DNA of 64,000 bases from Tsuneonella deserti (GTDB taxonomy: Bacteria > Pseudomonadota > Alphaproteobacteria > Sphingomonadales > Sphingomonadaceae). The position numbers were made by a program, and so were the translations under genes. The stretch's first letter is position 1. Every line of letters starts with the position of its first letter. Where the stretch lies: contig NZ_BMKL01000001.1 of assembly GCF_014644315.1 (NCBI RefSeq), positions 248,001 through 312,000 of the forward strand. Reading direction: 5' to 3'. The notes below the pieces were generated by a model. That model searched no databases. It was not told where the DNA came from and saw only the letters and a list, made by a program, of their open reading frames with translations. This document shows positions 18,537 through 26,600 of this stretch, one piece after another.

Positions 18537-18612
18537 GAAAGTCTCCTTCGCGCCGCCAGATAGGAAGCGGGGGCAGGGTTGTCATCTGCGGCCGGCGGCC
18601 TAGTTGTCGCGC

Positions 18613-19464
18613 ATGACCGAAGTGACAGTCGCCGCGCTGCAGCTCGATCTTTCCTCGCACGACGAGCGAGAGAACATCGCTGCCGTCTCCGCCCTCGTGG
18701 AAGAAGCGGCGGGGGAGGGCGCAAAGATCGTCTGCCCGCCCGAGCTCTTCTCCGGGCGCTATTTCTGCCAGGTCGAGGACGAGGCGCTGTTCTCGCTCGC
18801 GCGGCCGGTGGCCGAGCATCCCTCGGTGATCGCCATGCGCGCGCTGGCGGCGAAGCTGAAGGTTGTCATCCCGACCAGCTTCTTTGAGCGCGACGGGCAC
18901 CACTACTACAACACCTTGGCAATGGTGGACGAAGGCGGCGAGATCCTAGGCACCTATCGCAAGAGCCATATCCCCGATGGGCCGGGCTACGAGGAAAAGT
19001 ACTATTTCCGCCCCGGCAACGACGGGTTCAAGGTTTGGGACGTTGCCGGCACGCGCATTGGCGTCGGCATCTGCTGGGACCAGTGGTACCCGGAATGCGC
19101 GCGGGTGATGGCGCTGATGGGGGCAGAAATGCTGTTCTACCCAACCGCGATCGGTTCCGAACCTTACGACGAGGGACTCGACACCAGTCGCATGTGGCGC
19201 CGCGCGATGCTGGGCCATGCGGTATCCAACTGCATGCCCGTGGTCGCGGCCAACCGCATCGGGGACGAGGACGGACAACAGTTCTACGGCCACAGTTTCA
19301 TCAGCGACGAATGGGGCGATTACGTCCGCGAGATGGGCGCTGGCGAGAGCGGCGTGCTGCTCGCGAAGCTCGATCTGGCTCGAGCGGCGAAGCATCGCGC
19401 TGGGATGGGATTTTTCAGGGACCGCCGCCCGCAGCTTTACGGGCGGATTTGCCAGGATATCTGA
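18613..19464 (+). CDS. aguB: N-carbamoylputrescine amidase
   Basis: Nitrilase-superfamily amidohydrolase of 283 residues that converts N-carbamoylputrescine to putrescine in the agmatine route. The catalytic triad is visible: Glu44 in CPPELFSG, Lys117 in YRKSHIP and Cys154 in GVGICWDQWYPE; the C-terminal RDRRPQLYG is typical of plant-type AguB. The ATG at 18613 is preferred over a TTG nine bases upstream. The agmatine deiminase partner (aguA) is not adjacent. folK follows with a 4-nt gap, so the two are probably co-transcribed. Confidence 0.93.
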   Translation: MTEVTVAALQLDLSSHDERENIAAVSALVEEAAGEGAKIVCPPELFSGRYFCQVEDEALFSLARPVAEHPSVIAMRALAAKLKVVIPTSFFERDGHHYYNTLAMVDEGGEILGTYRKSHIPDGPGYEEKYYFRPGNDGFKVWDVAGTRIGVGICWDQWYPECARVMALMGAEMLFYPTAIGSEPYDEGLDTSRMWRRAMLGHAVSNCMPVVAANRIGDEDGQQFYGHSFISDEWGDYVREMGAGESGVLLAKLDLARAAKHRAGMGFFRDRRPQLYGRICQDI

Positions 19465-19468
19465 CCCC

Positions 19469-19966
19469 TTGGGGGAGTCTTCCCGGTACCTGATCGCGCT
19501 GGGGTCGAACATGCGCCACCCCCGCCATGGCGATCCGCGGCGGGTGCTCGCGGCCGCGCTTGAGGCGCTGGGAGCCGTCGGTCACGAGGTGCTTGCCGCT
19601 TCACCGGTCGTGTCGAGCGAGCCGCTCGGCCCATCGCGACGGCGCTACGCAAATGCCGCGGCAATCATTTCGAGCGCAATGGGACCCGATGCGCTGCTTG
19701 ACAGCCTCCAGACGATCGAGCGAAGCTTTGGCCGCCGTCGGCGAGGGCAGCAATGGGGCGCCCGCGTGCTCGACCTCGATATCGTGCTGTGGAGTCAGGG
19801 CGCGTGGTCGAGCGGTCGTCTGTTGGTCCCTCATCCGCAGTTCCGCCGCAGGAGGTTCGTCCTTGGTCCTGCGGCGGCTATCGCCCCCTCGTGGATCGAT
19901 CCCGTGACCGCGCTGACGGTGCGTCAATTCCACGCCCGCTTGACCCGCGCCAATCCAGTGCACTAG
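19469..19966 (+). CDS. folK: 2-amino-4-hydroxy-6-hydroxymethyldihydropteridine diphosphokinase
   Basis: HPPK of the folate pathway, transferring pyrophosphate from ATP to 6-hydroxymethyl-dihydropterin. The 165-residue chain carries YLIALGSNMRHP near its start, the SSEPLG segment and the nucleotide-binding signature WGARVLDLDIVLW, then VPHPQFRRRRFVLGPAAAIAP. The likely start is TTG at 19469, 4 nt after the amidase stop, because the nearest ATG (19511) would remove the conserved ALGSN motif. No folP or folB is nearby. The protein is a little Arg-rich but all key regions are present. Confidence 0.88.
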   Translation: MGESSRYLIALGSNMRHPRHGDPRRVLAAALEALGAVGHEVLAASPVVSSEPLGPSRRRYANAAAIISSAMGPDALLDSLQTIERSFGRRRRGQQWGARVLDLDIVLWSQGAWSSGRLLVPHPQFRRRRFVLGPAAAIAPSWIDPVTALTVRQFHARLTRANPVH

Positions 19967-19980
19967 GGCGGCACCCGGTC

Positions 19981-20056
19981 GGGCCCTTAGCTCAGTCGGT
20001 AGAGCAACTGACTTTTAATCAGTAGGTCGCTGGTTCGAACCCAGCAGGGCTCACCA
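19981..20056 (+). tRNA. tRNA-Lys (anticodon TTT)
   Basis: A 76-nt cloverleaf with acceptor stem GGGCCCT pairing with AGGGCTC (20046-20052), discriminator A, and encoded CCA at 20054-20056. The anticodon loop is CTTTTAA (20012-20018) with anticodon TTT at 20014-20016, closed by ACTGA/TCAGT. The T-arm GGTTCGAACCC is canonical. It starts 14 nt after folK and is followed by an oppositely oriented gene. There is no integrase or direct repeat nearby to suggest use as an attachment site. Confidence 0.97.
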
Positions 20057-20078
20057 CGCATCCGGTCGACCGGAAACT

Positions 20079-20738
20079 CTAGGGCGCATGCGCGCATTCC
20101 TGTGCAGCGTGCATTGCGTCGATCACCTCTGCGTCGGTGGTCTGGGTAAAGTCGACGTAGTGCGCCCCCACCGCGTGGAAGGGGGAGGGTGTTTCCAGAC
20201 AGACCACGTGATCGCACAGGGGTGCCAGAGCCTCGATCGCATCGCGCGGTGAAACCGGCACGGCGAGGACGATCCTGCGAGCTTCCGACCGGTGAAGCGC
20301 TTCGAGCGCCGCGCGCACGGTTCCCCCGGTCGCGATACCGTCATCGACCACGATCACCGTTCGTCCGGCCAGGGCGACAGCGGGGCCAGTCCGGTAAAGG
20401 CTGCGGTGACGGGCGATTTCCTGCACCTCCCGGTCGACCTGGTGCCGTATATACTCGGACGATGCGCCGACTGAATGCGCAAGAGCTTCATTGATGACGA
20501 CTTGTGGCGGGGTGCCATCGACGACTGCGCCGATGCCGTATTCGGCATGCCCGGGCGCCCCGATCTTGCGGACGAACAGCAGGTCCATCGGCGCGTGCAA
20601 CAGTCTTGCGACTTCGAGCCCGACGGGCACGCCTCCCCGGGGCAGGGCGAGCACGACAGGTTCGGTCAGCCGGAGAGCGAGCAACTCCTCCGCGAGCAGG
20701 CGGCCGGCCTCCGCCCGATTGGCGAAGCGCCTGCTCAT
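20079..20738 (-). CDS. Phosphoribosyltransferase-family protein
   Basis: 219 residues with a type I PRTase fold. The PRPP-binding loop VIVVDDGIATGGT lies at residues 128-140, with LALPRGGVPVG and LLFVRKIGAPGHAEYGIGAV upstream, as in stress-associated PRTases often paired with alpha/beta hydrolases. It probably acts on a nucleobase or signalling nucleotide, but no substrate is established for this subgroup. Its ATG overlaps the stop of the upstream hydrolase gene by 4 nt, so the two are translated from one message. The location next to Hsp20 suggests a stress regulon. Confidence 0.85.
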   Translation of the reverse strand: MSRRFANRAEAGRLLAEELLALRLTEPVVLALPRGGVPVGLEVARLLHAPMDLLFVRKIGAPGHAEYGIGAVVDGTPPQVVINEALAHSVGASSEYIRHQVDREVQEIARHRSLYRTGPAVALAGRTVIVVDDGIATGGTVRAALEALHRSEARRIVLAVPVSPRDAIEALAPLCDHVVCLETPSPFHAVGAHYVDFTQTTDAEVIDAMHAAQECAHAP

Positions 20739-21424
20739 CCTGCGTCTCCCTCGCCCAGGTGGCCGAGGAACCAGTCACGCGCGTGCTCGACGACTTCGTC
20801 CAGCGTGCCTGGCTCCTCGAACAGGTGGCCCGCTCCGGGCACAATCGTCAGCTTGTGCTCGCACCCCATCGTGTCGGCCGCGGCCCGGTTGAGGCCGATG
20901 ACCGGCCCGTCCAGGCTGCCCACGAGCAGCAGAGTGGGTGCGCGGACACGGGCAAGTGCCTGGCTTCCGGCGAGGTCCGGACGCCCACCGCGCGAAACCA
21001 CCGCGGCGATCCGCCGATCTTCGGCCGCCGCCAGCAGAGCCGCGCCGCCGCCGGTGCTGGCGCCAAAGTAGCAGGGACGCAGCATCGCTGTCGGCGCGAA
21101 ATCACCCGCCCAGTCGGTCGCGACCCGCAGGCGCGAGGCGAGCAGGCCGATGTCGAACACATTGGCGCGGTCCAGCTCCTCGCGTTCGGTTAGCAAGTCG
21201 AGCAGGAGGGTCGCCAGACCGGCCTCGCGCAGTTTGGTGGCGACGTAGTTATTGCGCGGGCTCATCCGGCCGCTGCCGCTGCCATGCGCGAAAATGACCA
21301 GGCCCTTGGCCTGGGCCGGTATTCCGAGAATGGCCTCGAGGCCCGGGCGCTGCCCGATGCGTACATGCTCGAGCCCCTCGATCGGCGAAGTACGCGGCGG
21401 GCGCTCGCTGGTGAATGTGACCAT
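20735..21424 (-). CDS. Alpha/beta hydrolase, dienelactone hydrolase-like
   Basis: 229-residue cytosolic alpha/beta hydrolase. The nucleophile Ser123 sits in FGASTGGGAAL (G-x-S-x-G), the oxyanion region is in FAHGSGSGRMSPRN, the acid is in LLVGSLDGPV and the His is in PGAGHLFEE. The ATG at 21424 follows a GAGGAG site; the open frame continues upstream, but without conservation. It overlaps the downstream phosphoribosyltransferase gene by 4 nt. PRTase/hydrolase pairs or fusions recur in bacterial stress loci, but the substrate is unknown. Divergent from Hsp20, with 180 bases between them. Confidence 0.85.
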   Translation of the reverse strand: MVTFTSERPPRTSPIEGLEHVRIGQRPGLEAILGIPAQAKGLVIFAHGSGSGRMSPRNNYVATKLREAGLATLLLDLLTEREELDRANVFDIGLLASRLRVATDWAGDFAPTAMLRPCYFGASTGGGAALLAAAEDRRIAAVVSRGGRPDLAGSQALARVRAPTLLLVGSLDGPVIGLNRAAADTMGCEHKLTIVPGAGHLFEEPGTLDEVVEHARDWFLGHLGEGDAG

Positions 21425-21604
21425 GACCGGTCTCCTCGTGCAAACCGGGGAAGTGGACACTTTGGGTTCCTGGTCCGCAATCGGGAAAGCTACGGAGAAG
21501 GCCGTTCCGCAAGTTCCCCGATTCCGCGAGCGAGGGTCCGCGGTCAGACTCGCGACCGCTCCGCCTCTCGTATGAAAGGCGTTGCAGACGAGGAGAGCTT
21601 GATC

Positions 21605-22090
21605 ATGAACGAACAGACAACCCTGCCTGCGCGCACCCAGTCCGAAGCGCCGCTGCCCGCCATGTTCGGCCGGTTGCGGGATGAGATCGACCACTTGTTC
21701 GACGACTTCAGTTTCGCGCGACCGGCGCGGTCCTTCTTCAGCCTGCCCGCGGCCATGCGCTTTACCCCGGCAATGGACATTCACGATCGCGGCAACCGTT
21801 ACGACGTCGCGCTCGAACTGCCGGGCATGGAAGAAAAGGACATCGACGTCGAAGTGGCCGACGGTGTGCTGACCGTTTCCGGTGAGAAGCGCAGCGACCG
21901 GGAAGAGAAGACCGACGGCTGCCTGGTGAGCGAGCGTTCCTATGGTTCCTTCCGGCGTCAATTCACGTTGCCGCGCGATGTCGATCCCGATGCGATCGAG
22001 GCCAAGTACAAAAGCGGCGTGCTTCACCTGAAGCTGGGCAAGGACAAGGCGGCGCAAAGCCGGACGCGCAAGATCGCGGTCGGTACCTGA
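21605..22090 (+). CDS. Hsp20/alpha-crystallin small heat-shock protein
   Basis: ATP-independent holdase chaperone of 161 residues. It has a disordered N-terminal arm (1-50), an alpha-crystallin domain (about 55-150) with MDIHDRGNRYDVALELPGM, the signature YGSFRRQFTLPRDVD and the A-x-x-x-x-G-V-L strand AKYKSGVLHLKL. The usual C-terminal I-x-I anchor appears as KIAVGT, so it is weak or absent. The ATG at 21605 has a GAGGAG site about 9 nt upstream. A GC-rich hairpin follows the gene. The upstream 180 bases probably hold a heat-shock promoter, but I cannot identify sigma-32 boxes with confidence. Confidence 0.93.
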   Translation: MNEQTTLPARTQSEAPLPAMFGRLRDEIDHLFDDFSFARPARSFFSLPAAMRFTPAMDIHDRGNRYDVALELPGMEEKDIDVEVADGVLTVSGEKRSDREEKTDGCLVSERSYGSFRRQFTLPRDVDPDAIEAKYKSGVLHLKLGKDKAAQSRTRKIAVGT

Positions 22091-22100
22091 GAGGCCTGAC

Positions 22101-22131
22101 GGCGAGCGGCGGCAAGGGCACTCCGCTCGCC
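22101..22131 (+). terminator. GC-rich hairpin after the Hsp20 gene
   Basis: A perfect 9-bp inverted repeat GGCGAGCGG (22101-22109) and CCGCTCGCC (22123-22131) lies 10 nt after the Hsp20 stop. It has no clear T-run, so it may be a weak terminator or an mRNA-stabilising 3' stem. Confidence 0.5.
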
Positions 22132-22227
22132 GGCCAGCCGGACAACCGGCAGCCCCCGTTTGAATAACGCGCGATCCGTTGTTAGGCGGCCCGACAAACG
22201 CAACGACCGATCGGGCAGGGCAACGAC

Positions 22228-23895
22228 ATGGCGAAGACGCAGGCGGCTGGCGGCTGCATGACCGGTGGACAGATACTCGTCCGCGAGCTGATCGCGCGGG
22301 GAGTGGACACCGTGTTCTGCGTGCCGGGGGAGAGCTATCTCGCTGCGCTCGACGCAATCTACGAGGCGGGAGACGCGATCCGGCTGGTGGTCTGTCGGCA
22401 TGAGGCCGGGGCGGCCAACATGGCGGAGGCCTGGGGCAAGCTTACCGGTCGGCCGGGCATCTGCTTCGTGACGCGCGGGCCTGGCGCCTGCCACGCAAGT
22501 ATCGGAATTCACACCGCAAAACACGATAGCACGCCGATGATCCTGTTCGTCGGCCAGGTTCCGCGCGACCAGATCGGACGGGGGGCATTCCAGGAAGTCG
22601 ATTATCCCGCGACTTTCGGCGATCTTGCCAAGTGGGCCTGCCAGATCGACGACGCGGCCCGCATTCCGGAATTCGTTTCAAGGGCTTACGCGACCGCTCT
22701 GGGTGGGCGGCCAGGACCGGTCGTGATTGCCCTGCCGGAAGACATGCTGAGCGAGGAGGTCCAGGCGCCGGCCGCCGGGCGCGAAGCCGAGCACTGGACC
22801 GCCATACCCGATGACGCGTCAATGAAGCGCTTGATCGAGCTGCTGAACACCGCCGAACGCCCGCTGCTGGTGCTCGGCGGTTCGCAGTGGAGCGAGGCGG
22901 GGCTGGCCGACCTCACCCGCTTCGTCGAAGCGACCGGCCTGCCGGTCACCTGCGGCTTCCGCCGGCAGGACCTGTTCGACAACCGCCACCCGAACTACGT
23001 CGGCGAGTCGGCGCTCGGCATTAATCCGAAGCTCAAGGCGCGCTGGCGTGAAGCGGACCTGATCATCGCGGTCGGCACGCGACTGGGCGAGATCGTCACC
23101 GACGGTTACACCAACCTCGATGCGCCGGCGCCGGGGCCGAAGCTGGTGCACGTCCACCCCGAGGCGAGCGAGCTGGGCCGGGTCTATCAACCGACGCTGG
23201 CAATCGCGTGCGATCCCAAGGCCTTCGCGCGGGCAGCCGCTTCCGCCGTTGCCGGTGCCTCGCCCCGATGGGACCAGTGGCGCAAGTCCGCGCGTGGCGA
23301 TTACGAGGCGTGGCAGCAGCCGCCCGCAAGCGTCGGGCCGGTCGACATGGCGAGCATTGTCGGCTGGCTAAGCGACAATCTCCCCGAAAACGCGATTCTC
23401 ACCAACGGCGCGGGCAACTACGCGATCTGGCTGCACCGGTTCTTCCGCTACAAGCGCGCCGGAACGCAGCTCGCTCCGACCAGCGGGGCGATGGGCTATG
23501 GCCTGCCGGCGGCCATCGCCGCCGGGATCGCGCATCCCGACCGCCCGGTGGTATGCTTCGCCGGCGACGGCTGCTTCATGATGGCGAGCACCGAGCTTGC
23601 CACGATCGTCCGCCACCGGGTGCCGGTGATCGTGGTGGTAGTGAACAACGGCGCCTACGGCACCATCCGCATGCACCAGGAGCGGCGCTATCCCGGCCAC
23701 GTGGTCGGCACCGAGCTGGTCAATCCGGACTTCGCCGCGCTGGCGCAGAGCTACGGCATCGCCGGCTGGCGGGTTGAGCAGACCGAGGACTTCACGCCGG
23801 CGTTCGAAGCGGCGCGGGCATCGGGCGAGGCGGCGCTGATCGAGATCGTGCTGCCGACCGCCGAGCTTTCGCCGACGATGAAGCTCAAGACCTAG
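22228..23895 (+). CDS. Thiamine pyrophosphate-dependent enzyme, acetolactate synthase-like
   Basis: 555 residues with the three-domain layout of the acetolactate synthase/benzoylformate decarboxylase family: PYR domain with the activating Glu59 in CRHEAGAANMAEAWGK, central Rossmann-like domain (about 190-335), and PP domain with the TPP/Mg motif GDGCFMM through VVNNGAYGTIRMHQE (GDG about residue 446). No ilvN-type regulatory subunit follows, and the gene stands apart from isoleucine/valine genes, so it is probably a catabolic or side-pathway carboligase/decarboxylase rather than biosynthetic IlvB. Convergent with moeA; the stops overlap. Substrate unresolved. Confidence 0.87.
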   Translation: MAKTQAAGGCMTGGQILVRELIARGVDTVFCVPGESYLAALDAIYEAGDAIRLVVCRHEAGAANMAEAWGKLTGRPGICFVTRGPGACHASIGIHTAKHDSTPMILFVGQVPRDQIGRGAFQEVDYPATFGDLAKWACQIDDAARIPEFVSRAYATALGGRPGPVVIALPEDMLSEEVQAPAAGREAEHWTAIPDDASMKRLIELLNTAERPLLVLGGSQWSEAGLADLTRFVEATGLPVTCGFRRQDLFDNRHPNYVGESALGINPKLKARWREADLIIAVGTRLGEIVTDGYTNLDAPAPGPKLVHVHPEASELGRVYQPTLAIACDPKAFARAAASAVAGASPRWDQWRKSARGDYEAWQQPPASVGPVDMASIVGWLSDNLPENAILTNGAGNYAIWLHRFFRYKRAGTQLAPTSGAMGYGLPAAIAAGIAHPDRPVVCFAGDGCFMMASTELATIVRHRVPVIVVVVNNGAYGTIRMHQERRYPGHVVGTELVNPDFAALAQSYGIAGWRVEQTEDFTPAFEAARASGEAALIEIVLPTAELSPTMKLKT

Positions 23896-25076
23896 AACGC
23901 CAGCGCGGACACCATCGTCCGCGCCGCCAGCGCGGGCTGGTGGGCGGGGCAGCGGATCAGCCAGTCGGCTTGGGTAAGCGGACTTTGCGCGCCGCTGTCC
24001 TGATTGCCGAGCGGAACTAGCCCCGCATCGTCCCACCGCGCCCGGACAAAGGTCTCGCGCTCGTCGGCCGCCGGCAGCGAGGCGGCGAGCGGAAGGGTGC
24101 GCCATTGGTGCGCGGCATCACCACCCTGCAGCCGCGCGAGCAGCGGGCGCAGGAACAGCGCGGCGGTGACCAGCGCCGAAGTCGGGTTGCCCGGCAGGCC
24201 GAGCACAAGGGCGTCTGCGCAGCGGCCGAACCACACCGGCCTGCCCGGCTTGATCGCGACCTTCTCGAACGCCAGCGCCAGCGCGTGCGCGGCGAAGCTG
24301 GCCTTGGCGAAATCGCGCTCGCCGACCGAGGCACCGCCGGTCACCACCACCAGGTTGCTTCTTTCCAGCAGCTCGCCCGCCAGCGCGGTCAGGCGCGCGA
24401 GGTCGTCGGGGCAGATCGCCCGCACGACGATTTCGGCCCCCGCGCTCTGCGCCAGCGCGGCCACGCCGAGGCCGATGGTCTCCGGGATCGCATCGGGCCA
24501 GGCATGCGCCTCGCCGGGCGCGGCGAGTTCGTCGCCGGTCGCAAGGATCGCGACGCGGGGAATCCGGCCGACGGTCACCTCCGCCCGGTCGGCCGCCCCC
24601 GCTGCGACCAGGATGCGCGGGGTCAGCCGCGTACCGGCGGGCAGCACCATCGCCTCGGCGGCGAAGTCGCTGCCCGCCGCGCGGATGTAGGTCGCCGGGC
24701 CGTAGGCGGGCGTGAAGCGCACCCGTGCGCCGTCCCGCTCCGCATGCTCCTGGATGATCACCCGCGTCGCGCCCTCCGGAACGCCCGCGCCGGTGAACAC
24801 GCGCACCGCCTGTCCCGGCCCGACGGTACCGCGCCACCAGGCGCCGGCGCGCGATTCGCCGATCACTTCGAGCCATTCGCCCGGCTCGGTCGCGGCGTCG
24901 ACCACGGCATATCCGTCCATCGTCGAAACTGCCGAGCGGGGCGCTTGGCCGCGTGCGATCAGGTCGGCAGCGAGCGTGCGCCCGGCAGCGTCGGCGAGCG
25001 GAACGGTCTCGCAGCCAAGCGGCGCGACTTCGCCGATCAGTGCCAGCGCCGCGTCGAAGGAAATCGGCGCGGCCAA
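23892..25076 (-). CDS. moeA: Molybdopterin molybdenumtransferase MoeA
   Basis: Inserts molybdate into adenylylated molybdopterin in the last step of Moco synthesis. About 394 residues with the MoeA N-terminal STMDGYAVVDA motif, the MoCF-like domain VVTGGASVGERDF and KPGRPVWFG...VLGLPGNPTSAL, and a C-terminal beta-domain. No ATG or GTG exists at the N-terminus; TTG at 25076 gives the start nearest to the conserved ISFDAAL, while TTG at 25130 would overlap yhhQ by 44 nt. It provides cofactor for the molybdenum enzyme encoded at 11.8 kb, a functional rather than positional link. Confidence 0.92.
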   Translation of the reverse strand: MAAPISFDAALALIGEVAPLGCETVPLADAAGRTLAADLIARGQAPRSAVSTMDGYAVVDAATEPGEWLEVIGESRAGAWWRGTVGPGQAVRVFTGAGVPEGATRVIIQEHAERDGARVRFTPAYGPATYIRAAGSDFAAEAMVLPAGTRLTPRILVAAGAADRAEVTVGRIPRVAILATGDELAAPGEAHAWPDAIPETIGLGVAALAQSAGAEIVVRAICPDDLARLTALAGELLERSNLVVVTGGASVGERDFAKASFAAHALALAFEKVAIKPGRPVWFGRCADALVLGLPGNPTSALVTAALFLRPLLARLQGGDAAHQWRTLPLAASLPAADERETFVRARWDDAGLVPLGNQDSGAQSPLTQADWLIRCPAHQPALAARTMVSALAF

Positions 25077-25086
25077 GGCGGTCAGC

Positions 25087-25752
25087 TCAGGAGGGCGCGC
25101 GGTCGAGCCGGCGGGCGATGGCCACGCCAAGCGCGATCAGCGGCGGGACCAGCACGATCGACAGCGTCACCTTGGCCAGCATCTGTCCCACCAGCAGGTC
25201 GCGAATAGGGAACTCGCCATAGAACGCCAGCGTGATGAAGATCAGCGTATCGACCACCTGGCTCAGCGCCGAGGCAACCGCGCCGCGCACCAGCATGAAC
25301 GCGCCGCCGCTATCCTCGCTCTTGCCGCGCAAGGCGGAGAACAGCCACACGTTGAGGAACAGCGACACGCCGTATGCCACCGGGCCCGCCGCCATGATCC
25401 GCGGGGTGCTGCCCATCATCAGCTGGAAGGCATTCAGCCGGTCGGGCGGCATGTCGGGCGAAGCGGGCAGTTGCAGCACGACGAAGATCAGTGCGATTGA
25501 CAGCGCGAGGGGCAAGAAGCCCCAGAACACCAGCCGGTCGGCGGCCTTGCGCCCGTGGACCTGCGCCACCGTGCTCGACAGCACGACCAGCATCAGGAAC
25601 GCGAAGATTCCCGCCTCCACCGCCAGCGGGCCGAGCGCGACCTGCTTGTTGCCGAGCATCCCGGCGAGCACGGTCATGCCGCCGTAGATAATCGCATAGA
25701 CGAACAGGGAGCGGGGGACGGCCGGCGCGGCGGCGGTGATGGGGTCGTTCAT
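25087..25752 (-). CDS. yhhQ: Queuosine precursor transporter, YhhQ/VUT family
   Basis: 221-residue integral membrane protein with about six helices, of the VUT-1/DUF165 family that imports 7-cyano-7-deazaguanine for queuosine tRNA modification. Features include YAIIYGGMTVLAGMLGNKQVALGPLAVEAG, ALSQVVDTLIFITLAFYGEFP (the conserved Q-x-x-D-T segment) and a basic C-terminus. Start ATG at 25752. moeA follows within about 10 nt (or overlaps, depending on its TTG start), so the two probably form one transcript. The family match is good; transport specificity is from homologs. Confidence 0.85.
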   Translation of the reverse strand: MNDPITAAAPAVPRSLFVYAIIYGGMTVLAGMLGNKQVALGPLAVEAGIFAFLMLVVLSSTVAQVHGRKAADRLVFWGFLPLALSIALIFVVLQLPASPDMPPDRLNAFQLMMGSTPRIMAAGPVAYGVSLFLNVWLFSALRGKSEDSGGAFMLVRGAVASALSQVVDTLIFITLAFYGEFPIRDLLVGQMLAKVTLSIVLVPPLIALGVAIARRLDRAPS

Positions 25753-25938
25753 GCGCGGGAGGATTGGCACCGCCGTGCGCAAAAGAAAAGCGGGCCTGTG
25801 AGCTTCACTGTTCTCATCACCGGCGGGGAAACCACTGTGCGGGGTCGGCCACCTTGTAATGAGCCTTGTAACACCCCACTTCAGGTGCATCGATGCGGCA
25901 ACCCAGTTCGTGAGCGCCCTCGACTGAGAGACAAGAGA

Positions 25939-25961
25939 GCTCCCGCTTGCAGCAAGGGAGC
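25939..25961 (+). promoter_or_regulatory. Hairpin sequestering a ribosome-binding site
   Basis: Six-bp stem GCTCCC (25939-25944) with GGGAGC (25956-25961) and an 11-nt loop. The 3' arm contains the GGGAG ribosome-binding site of the small gene starting at 25968. Folding of this stem would block translation. Further upstream, CCTTGTAA occurs twice (25852-25859 and 25864-25871), a direct repeat that could bind a regulator. Confidence 0.45.
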
Positions 25962-25967
25962 AGTGCG

Positions 25968-26186
25968 ATGTCTCAGGTTCAGCCGCGCCAAGGCGCAACC
26001 GGACTCACTTCCGAATCCTGGGAGAACGAAGGCGGCAGCCTCGTGGCGGAGACGCTTGCGGGGTCGCTCGGCGTCGTTCGCCATCTGACCGAAACCTATT
26101 CGGTCGGTGGGTTCCAATACACGAACTTGACCGATGCCATCGCGCAAGCTCGGCGAATGACGAAGCTCGAGCGCGAGGTCCTGTGA
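25968..26186 (+). CDS. Small hypothetical protein (72 aa)
   Basis: Short soluble protein starting MSQVQPRQGATG, with an N-terminal polar half and a C-terminal half (VGGFQYTNLTDAIAQARRM) that reads like a small alpha/beta motif ending in a helix. No family recognised; similar 70-residue proteins exist in sphingomonads as far as I recall, but I cannot name one. The ATG at 25968 has an AAGGGAG site 7 nt upstream, itself inside a hairpin. Its stop overlaps a possible 30-residue membrane ORF (GTGA). Confidence 0.65.
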   Translation: MSQVQPRQGATGLTSESWENEGGSLVAETLAGSLGVVRHLTETYSVGGFQYTNLTDAIAQARRMTKLEREVL

Positions 26187-26275
26187 ACCCGCGCCAGAAC
26201 GCCGGTCCAAATTACGTCGGCCTGTTTGTTCCTCTCATCGCCATGGTGGTGATGATTTACTGGCTGGTCAGTTGA
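26183..26275 (+). CDS. Possible 30-residue single-pass membrane peptide
   Basis: GTG at 26183 overlaps the stop of the preceding gene (GTGA) and opens a 30-codon frame ending at TGA 26273-26275. The peptide has a polar start (VNPRQNAGPN) and one hydrophobic helix (GLFVPLIAMVVMIYWLVS), the shape of a small inner-membrane protein. Coupling to the upstream gene and the absence of rare codons support it, but there is no homology evidence available by eye. Confidence 0.45.
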   Translation: MNPRQNAGPNYVGLFVPLIAMVVMIYWLVS

Positions 26276-26309
26276 GCGGGCCCGCAAACTTTGAAGAAGG
26301 TTATCCCGC

Positions 26310-26600
26310 ATGACTGAGGAAAAGATCAGTTCCCCCGCTTCGCATTGGCGCCGGCGCAAGTGGTCGTCACCCATTCCGAGCGATCAGGCAGCCCGACAGG
26401 GCAACATCACCCGTATGGCGTTCGAGCTGTTGGGCAAGGATGGCGCGATTTCGTTCTTGAACAGCGAGTTTGCCGATCTCGGCGGCCGCCCGCTGGCGAT
26501 CGCGACCGCGAGCACAGCCGGCCAAGCCAGGGTGCTGACCGCAATGCAGGATCTGGCGTCCGGTGGCGCTCGGATCGACGATGTGGTCGCTGCGCAATGA
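26310..26600 (+). CDS. Small protein with MbcA/ParS-like (DUF2384-type) domain
   Basis: 96 residues. The central part AISFLNSEFADLGGRPLAIATASTAG, followed by QARVLTAM, matches the pattern of the MbcA/ParS/Xre antitoxin C-terminal domain (W/F-L-N...LGGRPL-x-x-A...G-x-x-x-V). The N-terminal part (GNITRMAFELLGK) could be the partner helix. No RES-type toxin is adjacent, so this is either a solitary antitoxin-like regulator or a resemblance in a different fold. GAAGAAGG lies 9 nt before the ATG. It overlaps the next gene by 4 nt (ATGA). Confidence 0.6.
   Translation: MTEEKISSPASHWRRRKWSSPIPSDQAARQGNITRMAFELLGKDGAISFLNSEFADLGGRPLAIATASTAGQARVLTAMQDLASGGARIDDVVAAQ

Noticed and set aside
19981-20056. 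tRNA-Lys as an attachment site for an integrated element
   Set aside because: No integrase, no direct repeat of the tRNA 3' end, and ordinary housekeeping-type genes on both sides.
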